64,000 bases of DNA from Nocardia aurantiaca (lineage in GTDB: Bacteria > Actinomycetota > Actinomycetes > Mycobacteriales > Mycobacteriaceae). A model generated the notes under the pieces. That model worked only from the letters and a program-made list of their open reading frames with translations. It did no database searches and had not been told where the DNA came from. Position 1 is the first letter of the stretch. Each line of letters opens with the position of its first letter. Location of the stretch: positions 33,741-97,740 of the forward strand of contig NZ_WMBB01000020.1 of the NCBI RefSeq assembly GCF_009708175.1, in the 5' to 3' direction. Below are positions 33,483-42,119 of this stretch, in pieces. Both the position numbers and the translations under genes were made by a program.

Positions 33483-34367
33483 ATGCGCACCGAAGGTGAC
33501 TCCTGGGATATCCAGACCAGCGTTGGATCTACGGCATTGTTCGTGGCGGCGGCCCGGATGCTGGGCGGCCGAGCGGACGATGCGCCCGCGCACGACGAAT
33601 TCGCCCAGCTGTTCATGCGGGCGGCGGGCGGAGAATGGGTCGAGCTGCTCGAAGGGCGGCTGGCCGAGCATCCGCTGCTGACCCCCGATTTCGGGGTGCC
33701 CTTCCAGCAGCATCAGATCGCTCGCACCCGATACTTCGACGACTACGTGTCGGCCGCCACGGAGTCGGGCGTCCGTCAGGTGGTCATCCTGGCCGCGGGC
33801 CTGGACTCCCGCGCGTACCGGCTGGCATGGCCGGACGGAACCGTGATCTACGAACTCGACCGGCCGCAGGTGCTGGAGTTCAAACGGGACACGCTCGCCG
33901 AGGCCGGGCGCAAGCCGCGCGCCGAGCGCCACGAGGTGGCGGTGGATCTGCGCGAGGACTGGCCGAAGACTTTACGCGACAGCGGATTCGATGCCACCGC
34001 GCCAACCGCGTGGCTGGTGGAGGGACTGCTCATCTACCTGACCCCCGACGCCCAGGACAGACTGTTCGAGGCGATCGCGTCGCTCAGCGCACCCGGCAGC
34101 CGGGTCGCCATCGAGCAGATGGATCCGCTGCCCGAGGAATCCGTCACCGCCATGACCGAGGACCGCGACGCGACCGACGCCGCGGAGTGGGTGGGAATGA
34201 TCTACAACGAGCCTCGCACCGACTCCGTCGACTGGTTCACCGCCCGCGGCTGGACCGGCGACCGTATCAACCTCACCGATTACATCAGCCGGCTCGGCGG
34301 CACCCCGGTCGTCGATGGTCCCCATCAGCAGTCACTGATCAACCTGGTCACCGCCTGCCGACCCTGA
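33483..34367 (+). CDS. class I SAM-dependent methyltransferase, TIGR00027/LCMT-like family
   Basis: A 294-residue methyltransferase of the family expanded in mycobacteria and nocardiae. Signature elements: GDSWDIQTSVGSTALFVAAA at the N terminus, ARTRYFDDYV, the SAM loop QVVILAAGLDSRAYRL, YELDRPQVLEFKRDTL with the ribose-binding Asp, and WLVEGLLIYLTPDAQDRLFE. The fold is related to leucine carboxyl methyltransferases; substrates are mostly unknown, polyketides or lipids being suspected. ATG 33483 is used because family homology begins at MRTEGDSWD; ATG 33447 is in frame. It is divergent from the flavin oxidoreductase. Confidence 0.88.
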   Translation: MRTEGDSWDIQTSVGSTALFVAAARMLGGRADDAPAHDEFAQLFMRAAGGEWVELLEGRLAEHPLLTPDFGVPFQQHQIARTRYFDDYVSAATESGVRQVVILAAGLDSRAYRLAWPDGTVIYELDRPQVLEFKRDTLAEAGRKPRAERHEVAVDLREDWPKTLRDSGFDATAPTAWLVEGLLIYLTPDAQDRLFEAIASLSAPGSRVAIEQMDPLPEESVTAMTEDRDATDAAEWVGMIYNEPRTDSVDWFTARGWTGDRINLTDYISRLGGTPVVDGPHQQSLINLVTACRP

Positions 34368-34917
34368 CACTCGGCCGCGCGACCCGGGGTTCACAGTGGC
34401 ACGGGATCCAGGGCCGCGCGCATCCCTGCAACCGCGAGTGGAAGTTCTTGCGGGGCAGTCGATCCCAGGGCTATGGGCGGGATGTGGCGCACGGTCGGCG
34501 GTATGGACGCGGATGCCGCGACGGGACAGTTCAGCGGCGGTGTGGTCCATGCTCTGATCGAGGTCCATGGGCAGCCAGGCGAAGAACGAACGAACCTGGG
34601 ACGACATCGTCCCTACATCTTCTACTGAGCCGATCCGGCGAAAACCGAAAGTGGCGGCGCCGCAAGATAATCGAAACAAAAGCGGGAAGCCCGACACACC
34701 GGACTTCCCGCTTTCTTGCGCTCGCCGGGGTGTGCACCGGCGGGTAAGGGCGGCCAGTCGGAAATCTGAGCCTGCGGCGGCGCCGGTTTCGTCGGCGATT
34801 GCGTCGGTGGGCACTGGTACCCGTACCGATCCCAGCGCCGTTGGACCGGGTTGCCGACCGTGGGCGGGTCCCTCCGGGGACCATGGGTAACGACGCGCAG
34901 AACGCAGGAGGTGTGTG
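34368..34917. other. 550-base gap with a strong hairpin and a possible remnant
   Basis: On the minus strand, ATG 34612 opens a frame whose first 40 codons look coding (FFAWLPMDLDQSMDHTAAEL, SRRGIRVHTADR) before base bias is lost inside the 3' end of the methyltransferase gene; this may be a truncated gene. A hairpin lies at 34679-34717. The final 20 bases carry AGGAGG (34906-34911), the ribosome site of the MFS gene. Confidence 0.35.
34679..34717. terminator. hairpin terminator, possibly bidirectional
   Basis: AAAGCGGGAAG (34679-34689) pairs perfectly with CTTCCCGCTTT (34704-34714), an 11-bp stem with a 14-base loop. It is followed by CTT on the plus strand and by TTTTGTTT on the minus strand. 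It separates the methyltransferase gene from the MFS gene and isolates the latter from read-through. Confidence 0.7.
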
Positions 34918-36453
34918 GTGGCTGCAGTTCGGTCTCGCGGCGATGCGAAGACGACGCCGATCATCGTCGCACTTGCCATCGCGTTCACCGTCACCGTCGT
35001 CGACCCATTGGTGTTCAGCCTGAACCTGCCCGAGGTGAGCCGAGCCTTGCACGTCCCGGCGCAGCTCGTCGGGTTGCTGGGCGGCGCGGCGACACTGGTG
35101 ATGGCCGCCGCCGTCCTCGCGGCGGGCAATCTCGCAGACGCCTTCGGGCTCAAACGGCTGATGATGTCGGGATTGGTCCTCGTCACGGTTGTCAACCTGG
35201 CCTCGACGCTCTCGTCCGGCTACGGCTTCCTGCTCGGGATGCGCCTGGTCAGCGGCCTGGGGATGACGGCGCTGCTGGGTGTGCCGCTGGCTCTGCTGAA
35301 GACGTCGGTGCCGGAGAACAAGCGGGCGGCGGCGATCGGTGCGTTCATGGCCGTCGAGATGGTGCTGTGCGGGGTGAGTCCCGCGTTGACCGGCTGGGCG
35401 GTGGCGGCAGTCAGTTGGCGGGCGCTGTTCCTGCTCGGGCCGCTGCTGGCCCTGGCCTCGTTGTGGCTGACCAACAGGTACGTCCCGGAGTCCCCGGTTC
35501 AACAGCGCGGCCGGCTCGACGTGATCGGCATCGTCCTGGTCGGAACGGCTCTACTCGCCCTCGTCATCGGCCTCGCGGCGGCACCGAACGGCATCTCCCG
35601 CCCCCAGACCGTGTTGCCGCTCGTGCTCAGCGCACTGGCCGCCGCGCTTTTCGTGCGTCACGAACGCCGCACCCCCGAGCCCGCCTTCGACCTGGCGTTG
35701 TTCGGCAGCCGTGCGTTCAGCGTGGCTCTTGCGGCGAACCTCACGCTGAACTTGCTGGCCGCGGGGCTGGGTATCGCCCTCGGCCAGTTCGGCAGCTTGG
35801 TGCTCTCGCTCTCGCCCGAGTCCCTCGGTCTGCTGTATCTGCCCGGAACTCTGCTGATCGCCTGCGCGCTGATCCTGGCCGGGCGACTGATCGGCAAGTA
35901 CGGCCCGAAACCGGTGCTGGTCGCCGGTCTGTCGGTGCTCGGGGTGAGCGGGCTGCTGATGGCGGCAACGGTCAGCCCCACCATGGCGTTCTGGTTGCTG
36001 GTGCTGGCGGTATGGGTGTGCAACCTGGGTTCGCTGGTCACCTCCACATCGGTCTCCGAGACGGTCCTATCCGAGGCGCCGCCCGGGCATTCCGGAGCGG
36101 TGGCTTCCGCGCAACTGGCCGCCGGAATGACCGGTTACGCGTTCGGCCCCACGATCTATCTGCTACTACTGCGGATCTACTTCAAAAGGGAGTGGCTGGC
36201 GGACGCCAAGTCGCGCGGACTGTCCGCGACCAATGCCGAGCGGACGGTAGACGCCGTGCGTAGCAGTCTGGCGCTCAGTCCGGGCAGCAACGGATTCGAT
36301 CCGAACCTGATCCGGCACGCGTCCGGACTGCGCCTCGGGCAGGACTTCGCGGACGCACTACGGCTGACCATGCTGACCGTCAGCCTCCTGCCGTTCGTTC
36401 TGGCGGTGGTGGCCCTTGTGCTGATGCCCCGCCGCAGAAAGCCACAGCCGTAG
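34918..36453 (+). CDS. MFS transporter, DHA2-like (14-span) drug exporter
   Basis: About 511 residues with 13-14 predicted spans. Motif A-like LAGNLADAFGLKRLMMSG follows span 2, and motif C-like GVSPALTGWAVAAVSWRALF is in span 5, as in QacA/EmrB-type drug:H+ antiporters. A long cytoplasmic or periplasmic loop (FKREWLADAKSRGLSATNAE onward) precedes the last span. GTG 34918 is 6 bases after AGGAGG; GTG 34915 is in frame but too close. It is convergent with a TetR gene 84 bases downstream, which may regulate it or the operon on its other side. Substrate unknown. Confidence 0.88.
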   Translation: MAAVRSRGDAKTTPIIVALAIAFTVTVVDPLVFSLNLPEVSRALHVPAQLVGLLGGAATLVMAAAVLAAGNLADAFGLKRLMMSGLVLVTVVNLASTLSSGYGFLLGMRLVSGLGMTALLGVPLALLKTSVPENKRAAAIGAFMAVEMVLCGVSPALTGWAVAAVSWRALFLLGPLLALASLWLTNRYVPESPVQQRGRLDVIGIVLVGTALLALVIGLAAAPNGISRPQTVLPLVLSALAAALFVRHERRTPEPAFDLALFGSRAFSVALAANLTLNLLAAGLGIALGQFGSLVLSLSPESLGLLYLPGTLLIACALILAGRLIGKYGPKPVLVAGLSVLGVSGLLMAATVSPTMAFWLLVLAVWVCNLGSLVTSTSVSETVLSEAPPGHSGAVASAQLAAGMTGYAFGPTIYLLLLRIYFKREWLADAKSRGLSATNAERTVDAVRSSLALSPGSNGFDPNLIRHASGLRLGQDFADALRLTMLTVSLLPFVLAVVALVLMPRRRKPQP

Positions 36454-36537
36454 CTGATACCCCGGACTGATCGGCGCGGTGAACACCTCGGCGAATACTT
36501 CGCCGAGACCAGGATTCCGCTTTCACTGTGGCTCAGG

Positions 36538-37137
36538 CTATTTGCGTGCGCCGACGATCCGCAGCGCCAGGTCCACGTAGTAGTCACCGATCTCCTCGGG
36601 CGACAGCGGCCCGCCCTCCCGGTACCAGCGGGCGAGGTCGATGCCCAGCGAGAGCAGCGCCACCGCCGCCATGTGCGGATTCGGGTTGTCGAACACGCCC
36701 GCGTCGACCCCGCGCTCGATCAGCTGCCGCATCTCGGCGTCGATGACACGGCGGATCTCTTTGATCTCGCGCTGATGCTCGGGGCTCAACGCGGCCAGTT
36801 CGTAGTTGATGACCCTGGCGACGGTATGCGCGCGAGCGTGATGCATGGCGAATTCCCGCATGACCGCGACCAACTGCTCGACCGGGTCGTCCGAGGCGGC
36901 CACGGACTCGCGCATGCGCTCGAGCGTGTTCAGGTGCCCGCCGCGCGAAACCTGGTAGAGCAGTTCTTCTTTGGAGCGGTGGTGCACGTAGATGGCCGCC
37001 GTACTCAGCCCCGCGATCGAGGTGATGTCGCGCGTGGTGGAGCCGTGGAAGCCGCGCTCGGCGAAAGCGACGACAGCGGCTTCCAACAGCCGGGCCCGCG
37101 TCTCGTCCGCGCGCGAGCGATCCTCTGATTCGGTCAC
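36538..37137 (-). CDS. TetR family regulator
   Basis: A 199-residue repressor from GTG 37137. The HTH (STTRDITSIAGLSTAAIYVHHRSKEELL) is near residues 33-62. The C-terminal domain (HARAHTVARVINYELAALSP; EIKEIRRVIDAEMRQLIERG) resembles KstR2/FadR-like TetR proteins that bind acyl-CoA thioesters. It lies 15 bases after the last gene of the long leftward acyl-CoA operon, in the same direction, so it may be its terminal gene. Control of that operon is plausible, though the paralogous TetR pair is better linked to it by operator-like sites. Confidence 0.87.
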   Translation of the reverse strand: MTESEDRSRADETRARLLEAAVVAFAERGFHGSTTRDITSIAGLSTAAIYVHHRSKEELLYQVSRGGHLNTLERMRESVAASDDPVEQLVAVMREFAMHHARAHTVARVINYELAALSPEHQREIKEIRRVIDAEMRQLIERGVDAGVFDNPNPHMAAVALLSLGIDLARWYREGGPLSPEEIGDYYVDLALRIVGARK

Positions 37138-37152
37138 CTGAACAGTCTTACA

Positions 37153-38154
37153 TCACAGCGCGAGCACCAGTTTTCCGGTGTTGCCGCCGCTGAACAGCAG
37201 GTTGAGCGTCTCTCCGAAACGCGCCACCCCACCCTCGACGACGTGCTCCCGGCTCTTGATCTTGCCCTCGGACAGCCACTTCGCGATGTCCGCCACCGCC
37301 TCGCCGTACCGGTCGGCGTAGTCGAAGACCACGAAACCGGTCATGGACGCGCGATGCACCAGCAGCGACATGTACCGCGACGGCCCGGGCGGCAGCGTGT
37401 CGGCGTTGTAGGCCGAGATCGCCCCGCACAGCACGATGCGGGCCCCGCGGCGCAGATTGGCGAGCGCGGCGTCGAGGATCTCACCGCCGACATTGTCGAA
37501 GTAGATGTCGATGCCCTTCGGCGCGAGTTCCCGCAGCCGCCGCAGCACATCCTCGTCGCGGTAGTCGATGGCCGCGTCGAAGCCGAGCTCCTCGGTCAGC
37601 AGACGGCACTTCTGCGCCCCGCCCGCGATGCCGATGACGGTGGCGCCCTTGGCCTTCGCGATCTGGCCGACCACGCTGCCGACCGCGCCGGCCGCCGCCG
37701 AGACCACGACGGTTTCCCCGGCTTTCAGCTTCCCGACCTCGAGCAGCCCGAAATACGCTGTCATACCCGGCATTCCGAGCGCGCCCAGCCAGGTGGGCCC
37801 GGGTGCGACCGCGAGGTCGACCTGCTGCACGCCGCGGCCGTCGCTGATCGCGTATTCGGTCACGCCGAACAACCCGCTCACCGTGTCGCCGACCGCGAAA
37901 TCAGGATGGTTGGTTTCGACGACGGTGGCGATATCCAGTGAGCGCATCACCTCGCCCAGCCCGACCGGCGGGACATAGGAGCGGACGTCGTTGAGCCAGC
38001 CGCGCATGGCCGGATCCAGCGAGATGAAGGCGACCTTCACCAGGATCTGGCCGTCGCCGAGTTCGGGCAGTTCCTCGGTGGTCACGTCCCAGGTGTCGGC
38101 GTCGGTCAGCCCGGTCGGGCGCTGTGCGAGCCGGACCTGCTGTGTCTTCGTCAT
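37153..38154 (-). CDS. NADP-dependent MDR oxidoreductase (leukotriene B4 dehydrogenase-like)
   Basis: A 333-residue medium-chain reductase without zinc-ligand cysteines. N-terminal VRLAQRPTGLTDADTWDVTT and FISLDPAMRGWLNDVRSYVP are diagnostic of the PTGR/curcumin-reductase branch, and the nucleotide loop is AAAGAVGSVVGQIAKAKG. GIDIYFDNVGGEILDAALAN with LCGAISAYN completes it. These enzymes reduce alpha,beta-unsaturated ketones with NADPH. ATG 38154 shares one base with the stop of the upstream ABM gene (TGATG), so it is coupled in the acyl-CoA operon. Confidence 0.88.
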   Translation of the reverse strand: MTKTQQVRLAQRPTGLTDADTWDVTTEELPELGDGQILVKVAFISLDPAMRGWLNDVRSYVPPVGLGEVMRSLDIATVVETNHPDFAVGDTVSGLFGVTEYAISDGRGVQQVDLAVAPGPTWLGALGMPGMTAYFGLLEVGKLKAGETVVVSAAAGAVGSVVGQIAKAKGATVIGIAGGAQKCRLLTEELGFDAAIDYRDEDVLRRLRELAPKGIDIYFDNVGGEILDAALANLRRGARIVLCGAISAYNADTLPPGPSRYMSLLVHRASMTGFVVFDYADRYGEAVADIAKWLSEGKIKSREHVVEGGVARFGETLNLLFSGGNTGKLVLAL

Positions 38155-38477
38155 CAGAGCGCACCCTGTTCCGCATCACCGGCGGGCAGCGGCTCGAAGA
38201 CCTGCACGTCCGGCGGCGCCGCGAGCGCCTCCGCCAGGGCCGCGCCGACCTCACGCAGCGCGGCGCCCTGGCCGTGCGCGCGCAGCGCTTCCCTGGACGC
38301 CCACTTCTCGATCATGACGAAGTGCCCGGGATTCTTGGCATGGCGGTGCAGCGCGTAGCGCACGCAGCCGGGTTCGGCGTGCACGGCGGGTGCCGCCGCG
38401 CGCAAGGTCTGTTCGACCAGGTCTTCCTGGCCGGGCTCGGCGATCATGGTCGCGACGACGACGCAGGGATCGGCCAT
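38154..38477 (-). CDS. antibiotic biosynthesis monooxygenase (ABM) domain protein
   Basis: A 107-residue dimeric alpha-beta barrel protein. VVVATMIAEPGQEDLVEQTL, EPGCVRYALHRHAKNPGHFV and IEKWASREALRAH follow the ABM/YgiN pattern; family members are cofactor-free quinol or polyketide monooxygenases, or have no known activity. ATG 38477 follows GAGGAGG by 4 bases. It sits between an acyl-CoA dehydrogenase and an MDR reductase, suggesting a role in modifying a cyclic or quinone-like intermediate, but this is inference. Confidence 0.85.
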   Translation of the reverse strand: MADPCVVVATMIAEPGQEDLVEQTLRAAAPAVHAEPGCVRYALHRHAKNPGHFVMIEKWASREALRAHGQGAALREVGAALAEALAAPPDVQVFEPLPAGDAEQGAL

Positions 38478-38518
38478 GGGTTCCTCCTCGAGGAGTGATG
38501 GTGTGAAAATCGTTGCGG

Positions 38519-39742
38519 TTACCCGCGTTTGCCCCAATGGGGGTCGCGCCGGCGCAGCTCCCACTGCGCGATGGAGCGCTTGTGCACCTCGTCCGGCCCA
38601 TCGGCCAGGCGCAGCGTACGCAGGTGGGCGTACATGAGCGCGAGCGGGAAGTCGTCGGAGACACCGCCGCCGCCGTGCACCTGGATGGCGCGGTCGACGA
38701 CCTTCAGCGCGACATTCGGGGCCGCGACCTTGATCGCCGCGATCTCGGTGCGCGCGGCCTTGTTGCCGACGGTGTCCATCAGGTGCGCGGCCTTGAGCGT
38801 CAGCAGGCGGGCCATGTCGATCTCGATGCGCGACTCGGCGATCCAGTCCTGGATATTGGCCCGGTTCGCCACCGGCTCGCCGAAGGTGACGCGCGACTGC
38901 GCCCGATCGATCATCAGGTCGAGGGCCCGCTCGGCCATGCCGATGGCACGCATGCAGTGGTGGATCCGGCCGGGACCCAGGCGCGCCTGGCTGATCATGA
39001 ACCCGTCGCCCTCACCGGCGAGCAGCGCCGTTTTGGGCACCCGCACATTCTCGAACAGCACTTCGGCGTGGCCCTCGCGGTCCTGGTAGCCGAAGACCGG
39101 CAGGCCACGCTGCACGGTCACACCCGGCGCATCGATCGGGACGACCATCATCGACTGCTGCCGGTGCACGGGCGCGCCGGTATCGGTCTTGCCCATGACG
39201 ATGAGCACCTTGCAGTTCTTGTGCAGGGCGTTGGAGGTCCACCACTTCTGGCCGTTGAGCACGTAGTCGTCGCCGTCACGGTCCATGCGCAGCTGGATAT
39301 TGGTGGCGTCGGAGCTGGCGACCGCGGGCTCGGTCATGGCGAACGCCGAGCGGATCTCACCGTCCAGCAGCGGGCGCAGCCACTGCTCCTTGTGCTCGGG
39401 CGTGCCGAAGAGGGTGAGCACCTCCATGTTCCCGGTGTCGGGGGCTGCGCAGTTGGTGGCCTCCGGCGCGAGATGCGCACTGCGGCCCATGATTTCGGCC
39501 AGCGGGGCGTATTCCAGGTTGGTCAGGCCCGGACCCCATTCCGGGTGCGGATGGAAGAGGTTCCACAGGCCCCGCTTCTTGGCCTCGTTCTTGAGCTCCT
39601 CGACGATCGGCGGCTGGAAATGCGGATCCCCGGATTCCGCCATCTGCGCCTCGTACACCGCCTCGGCCGGGTAGACGTGCTCATCCATGAAGGCGAGCAG
39701 ATCATCCCGGTAGCGCTGGGCGCGATCGGTCATGTCGAACAT
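38519..39742 (-). CDS. acyl-CoA dehydrogenase (FadE-type), homomeric form
   Basis: A 407-residue flavoprotein dehydrogenase. FAD-site motif FAMTEPAVASSDATNIQ, then YVLNGQKWWTSNALHKNCKV, LGPGRIHHCMRAIGMAERAL in the C-terminal helical domain and QVHGGGGVSDDFPLALMYAH near the end, as in the ACAD10/11-like long-chain branch. ATG 39742 follows GAGGAG. It has its own probable promoter: a perfect palindrome TTGAATCCGGATTCAA (39787-39802) and TATAGT lie upstream and separate it from the preceding dehydrogenase gene. Substrate chain unknown. Confidence 0.9.
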   Translation of the reverse strand: MFDMTDRAQRYRDDLLAFMDEHVYPAEAVYEAQMAESGDPHFQPPIVEELKNEAKKRGLWNLFHPHPEWGPGLTNLEYAPLAEIMGRSAHLAPEATNCAAPDTGNMEVLTLFGTPEHKEQWLRPLLDGEIRSAFAMTEPAVASSDATNIQLRMDRDGDDYVLNGQKWWTSNALHKNCKVLIVMGKTDTGAPVHRQQSMMVVPIDAPGVTVQRGLPVFGYQDREGHAEVLFENVRVPKTALLAGEGDGFMISQARLGPGRIHHCMRAIGMAERALDLMIDRAQSRVTFGEPVANRANIQDWIAESRIEIDMARLLTLKAAHLMDTVGNKAARTEIAAIKVAAPNVALKVVDRAIQVHGGGGVSDDFPLALMYAHLRTLRLADGPDEVHKRSIAQWELRRRDPHWGKRG

Positions 39743-39786
39743 GGTCACTCCTCGAAATAGTCTGTGCCGCGCAGGCGAAACTATAC

Positions 39787-39802
39787 TTGAATCCGGATTC
39801 AA
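39787..39802. promoter_or_regulatory. perfect 16-bp palindrome, candidate TetR operator
   Basis: TTGAATCCGGATTCAA is its own reverse complement and is followed on the minus strand by AGTATAGT, a good -10 (TATAGT, 39785-39780). The operator would thus overlap the promoter of the acyl-CoA dehydrogenase at 38519-39742. The stop codon of the preceding gene lies inside it. Related sequences occur at 45375, 46110, 46211 and 11400. Confidence 0.65.
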
Positions 39803-40917
39803 CTTCGAGTTTCGGCGGGCGAGCCGAGAGCGACCAGTTCGGCCAGCACCGCGCGGTGACGGCCGGGACTGCCGAGCCCGAGCTGATCGGCCTTGGCGCG
39901 CTTGAGATACAGATGCACCGGATACTCCCACGTCATGCCGAGGCCGCCGTGCAATTGCAGCGCTTCTTCGGCGGATTTCACCGCGACGTCCGCACAGTAG
40001 GCCGCGGCGACCGCGGTGCCCACGGCGGCATCGGGATCGCCTGCCGCGATGGCACCCGCCGCGTAGCGGGCACTGGCCGCCGCCGCCTCGACCTCCACGA
40101 ACAGGTCGGCGAGACGGTGTTTCAGTGCCTGGAATCCGCCCACCACACGGCCGAATTGGCGGCGCATCCTCAGGTAGCCGACGGTGGTCTCGAGGCACCA
40201 CGCCGCGATACCCGCCTGCTCCGAGGCCAACAGCGCCGCCCCGGTCCGCAGAGCAGCCTGCACAGCGGCTGCTCCCGCATCGGCCGGGACCACGAGTTGC
40301 CCGGGCACGGAGTCCACCACGACATCGGCCAGCGGGCGGGTCATATCGAGCGACACCACGGGTGTGACCGTGGCCGAAGCCGCTGGAACAGCGTGAATCT
40401 CGGTGCCGGAAGCGGTTTCGACCGCGACCAGCAGGACATCGGCGTCCAGGACGCCCGCGACGCTGGTCGCGCTGCCGGACAGACGGCCGTCGGCGTGCTT
40501 CCGGAAGGAAGGGACCGTGTCCGGCGAGGCGGCGGTGAAAGGCGCGACCAGCGCGACCGTCACCTCGCCGCCGGCGAGCTTCCCGACCAGGTCGGAATCA
40601 CCGGCGAGCAGCACGGTGGCGGCGATGACACTGCTGGTGAGGAACGGTACGGGAGCGACGGACCGCCCCAGCTCCTCCAGCACCACCGCCGCATCGCGAG
40701 CGGAGCCGCCCGCGCCGCCACGCTCCTCGGGGATGAGCAGTCCGGCCAGCCCCAGATCCCCCGCCAGCGCCTTCCACAGTCCCGGCGTCAGCGCCCGATC
40801 GCCCTCGTAGGCGCGCGCGACCGCCGCCGGATCGCACTGGGCCGCAAGCAGATCGCGCACCGCGTGCCGCAGCGCCGCCTCGGTGTCGATATCGAGCAGC
40901 AGGATGTCGTCGCTCAT
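39799..40917 (-). CDS. acyl-CoA dehydrogenase, putative subunit lacking the catalytic Glu
   Basis: A 372-residue acyl-CoA dehydrogenase family protein. It keeps the fold (LGLAGLLIPEERGGAGGSAR; RRQFGRVVGGFQALKHRLAD; LHGGLGMTWEYPVHLYLKRA) but lacks an EGT-type loop with the catalytic Glu, and the FAD loop region in the middle is degenerate. Such subunits pair with a complete partner in alpha2beta2 enzymes like ChsE1-ChsE2 of steroid side-chain catabolism. The partner is the gene before it, which overlaps it by ATGA, and the coupling supports heteromer formation. Confidence 0.88.
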   Translation of the reverse strand: MSDDILLLDIDTEAALRHAVRDLLAAQCDPAAVARAYEGDRALTPGLWKALAGDLGLAGLLIPEERGGAGGSARDAAVVLEELGRSVAPVPFLTSSVIAATVLLAGDSDLVGKLAGGEVTVALVAPFTAASPDTVPSFRKHADGRLSGSATSVAGVLDADVLLVAVETASGTEIHAVPAASATVTPVVSLDMTRPLADVVVDSVPGQLVVPADAGAAAVQAALRTGAALLASEQAGIAAWCLETTVGYLRMRRQFGRVVGGFQALKHRLADLFVEVEAAAASARYAAGAIAAGDPDAAVGTAVAAAYCADVAVKSAEEALQLHGGLGMTWEYPVHLYLKRAKADQLGLGSPGRHRAVLAELVALGSPAETRS

Positions 40918-42101
40918 CGGGCCAGATCCTTCCAGGCGGTGTCCTTGTCCCCGCGCGCCTCGGTGGGCAGGCCGAGGACCCGTTCGGCGACGATATTGCG
41001 CAGGATTTCCGAGGTGCCGCCCTCGATCGAATTGCCCTTGGCGCGCAGGTAGCGGTAGCCGGGCCCGCGGCCGGCGAAGTCGACGCGGTCGGGCCGCACC
41101 ATGGTCCAGTCGTCGTAGCGCAGGCCGTCCTCGCCCAGGATTTCGAGTTCGAGACCGGTCAGCTGTTGGTTGGACCGCGCGAAAGCCAGTTTGAGCGCGG
41201 AGCTTTCGGGCCCCGGCTGACCGGCCGAGGTCCGCTGCCGCATGCGCGTGGCGGCCAGCCGCCCGGCTTCGGCCTCGACCCACAGCCGCAGCAGCCGATC
41301 GTGCAGTTCCGGCGTGTGCTTGTCCGGATTGTCGCGCCAGGTGCGGGCCACCGCCGCGAGCACACCGCTCTCGCGCGGCGCCGCGCGGCCGCCGATCGCC
41401 GCCCGCTCGTTGTTGAGGGTGGTGGTGGCGACGCGCCAGCCTTCTCCCACCGCGCCCAGCCGCTGGGTATCGGGGATCCGGACGTCGGTGAGGAAGACTT
41501 CGTTGAACTCGGCCTCGCCGGTGATCTGGCGCAGCGGTCGCACCTCGACGCCGCGATCGCGCATATCGCAGATGAAGAAGGACAGGCCGGCGTGCTTCGG
41601 ACGGTCCGGATCGGTGCGCGCGAGCAGGATCGCCAGATCGGCCTTGTGGGCCACCGACGTCCACACCTTCTGCCCGTTGACGATCCAGTCCTCGCCGTCG
41701 CGGACGGCCCGGGTGCCGACCGCCGCCAGATCCGATCCGGCGCCCGGCTCGCTGAACAGCTGGCACCAGATCTCCTCGCCGGTCCACAGCGGACGCAGGT
41801 AGCGCTGCCGCTGCTCCGGGGTGCCGTGGGCGACGATGGTGGGCGCCACCATACCGAGACCGATGCCATTGAGTTCGGCCTGATGGCCGGGGGCGCCCGC
41901 CTGCTCGAACAGCTCGTCGACGAACAGCTGGAGGTCCCGGTCGGCCCCGCGGCCGCCCAGGCCGACCGGGAAGTGCACCCAGGCCAGTCCGGCATCGAAG
42001 CGGGCGCGGTGGAAGGTCACCGGGTCGGCGGTACTCGGATCATGCTCTGCCAGCAGGGATTCCACCCGCCGGCGCAGGTCGTCGCGAATCGAATCGCTCA
42101 T
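40914..42101 (-). CDS. acyl-CoA dehydrogenase, catalytic partner subunit
   Basis: A 395-residue dehydrogenase with complete FAD and catalytic motifs: CQLFSEPGAGSDLAAVGTRA, WIVNGQKVWTSVAHKADLAI, RQITGEAEFNEVFLTDVRIP, and near the end YLRAKGNSIEGGTSEILRNI with the catalytic Glu in IEGGTSEI. This is the FadE26/FadE28-like pattern. The stop overlaps the start of the incomplete paralogue (ATGA), which implies a heteromeric enzyme. The upstream MaoC gene ends 18 bases before its start. Steroid, terpenoid or aromatic side chains are the usual substrates of such pairs; here none is proven. Confidence 0.9.
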   Translation of the reverse strand: MSDSIRDDLRRRVESLLAEHDPSTADPVTFHRARFDAGLAWVHFPVGLGGRGADRDLQLFVDELFEQAGAPGHQAELNGIGLGMVAPTIVAHGTPEQRQRYLRPLWTGEEIWCQLFSEPGAGSDLAAVGTRAVRDGEDWIVNGQKVWTSVAHKADLAILLARTDPDRPKHAGLSFFICDMRDRGVEVRPLRQITGEAEFNEVFLTDVRIPDTQRLGAVGEGWRVATTTLNNERAAIGGRAAPRESGVLAAVARTWRDNPDKHTPELHDRLLRLWVEAEAGRLAATRMRQRTSAGQPGPESSALKLAFARSNQQLTGLELEILGEDGLRYDDWTMVRPDRVDFAGRGPGYRYLRAKGNSIEGGTSEILRNIVAERVLGLPTEARGDKDTAWKDLAR

Positions 42102-42119
42102 CGGACCCTCTCCTTCGCC

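Noticed and set aside
32052..33932. 626-residue open frame covering the flavin oxidoreductase with a 200-residue N-terminal extension
   Set aside because: The ribosome site AGGAGG and the operator sit directly before ATG 33311, and the extension is antisense to the well-supported methyltransferase gene at 33483.
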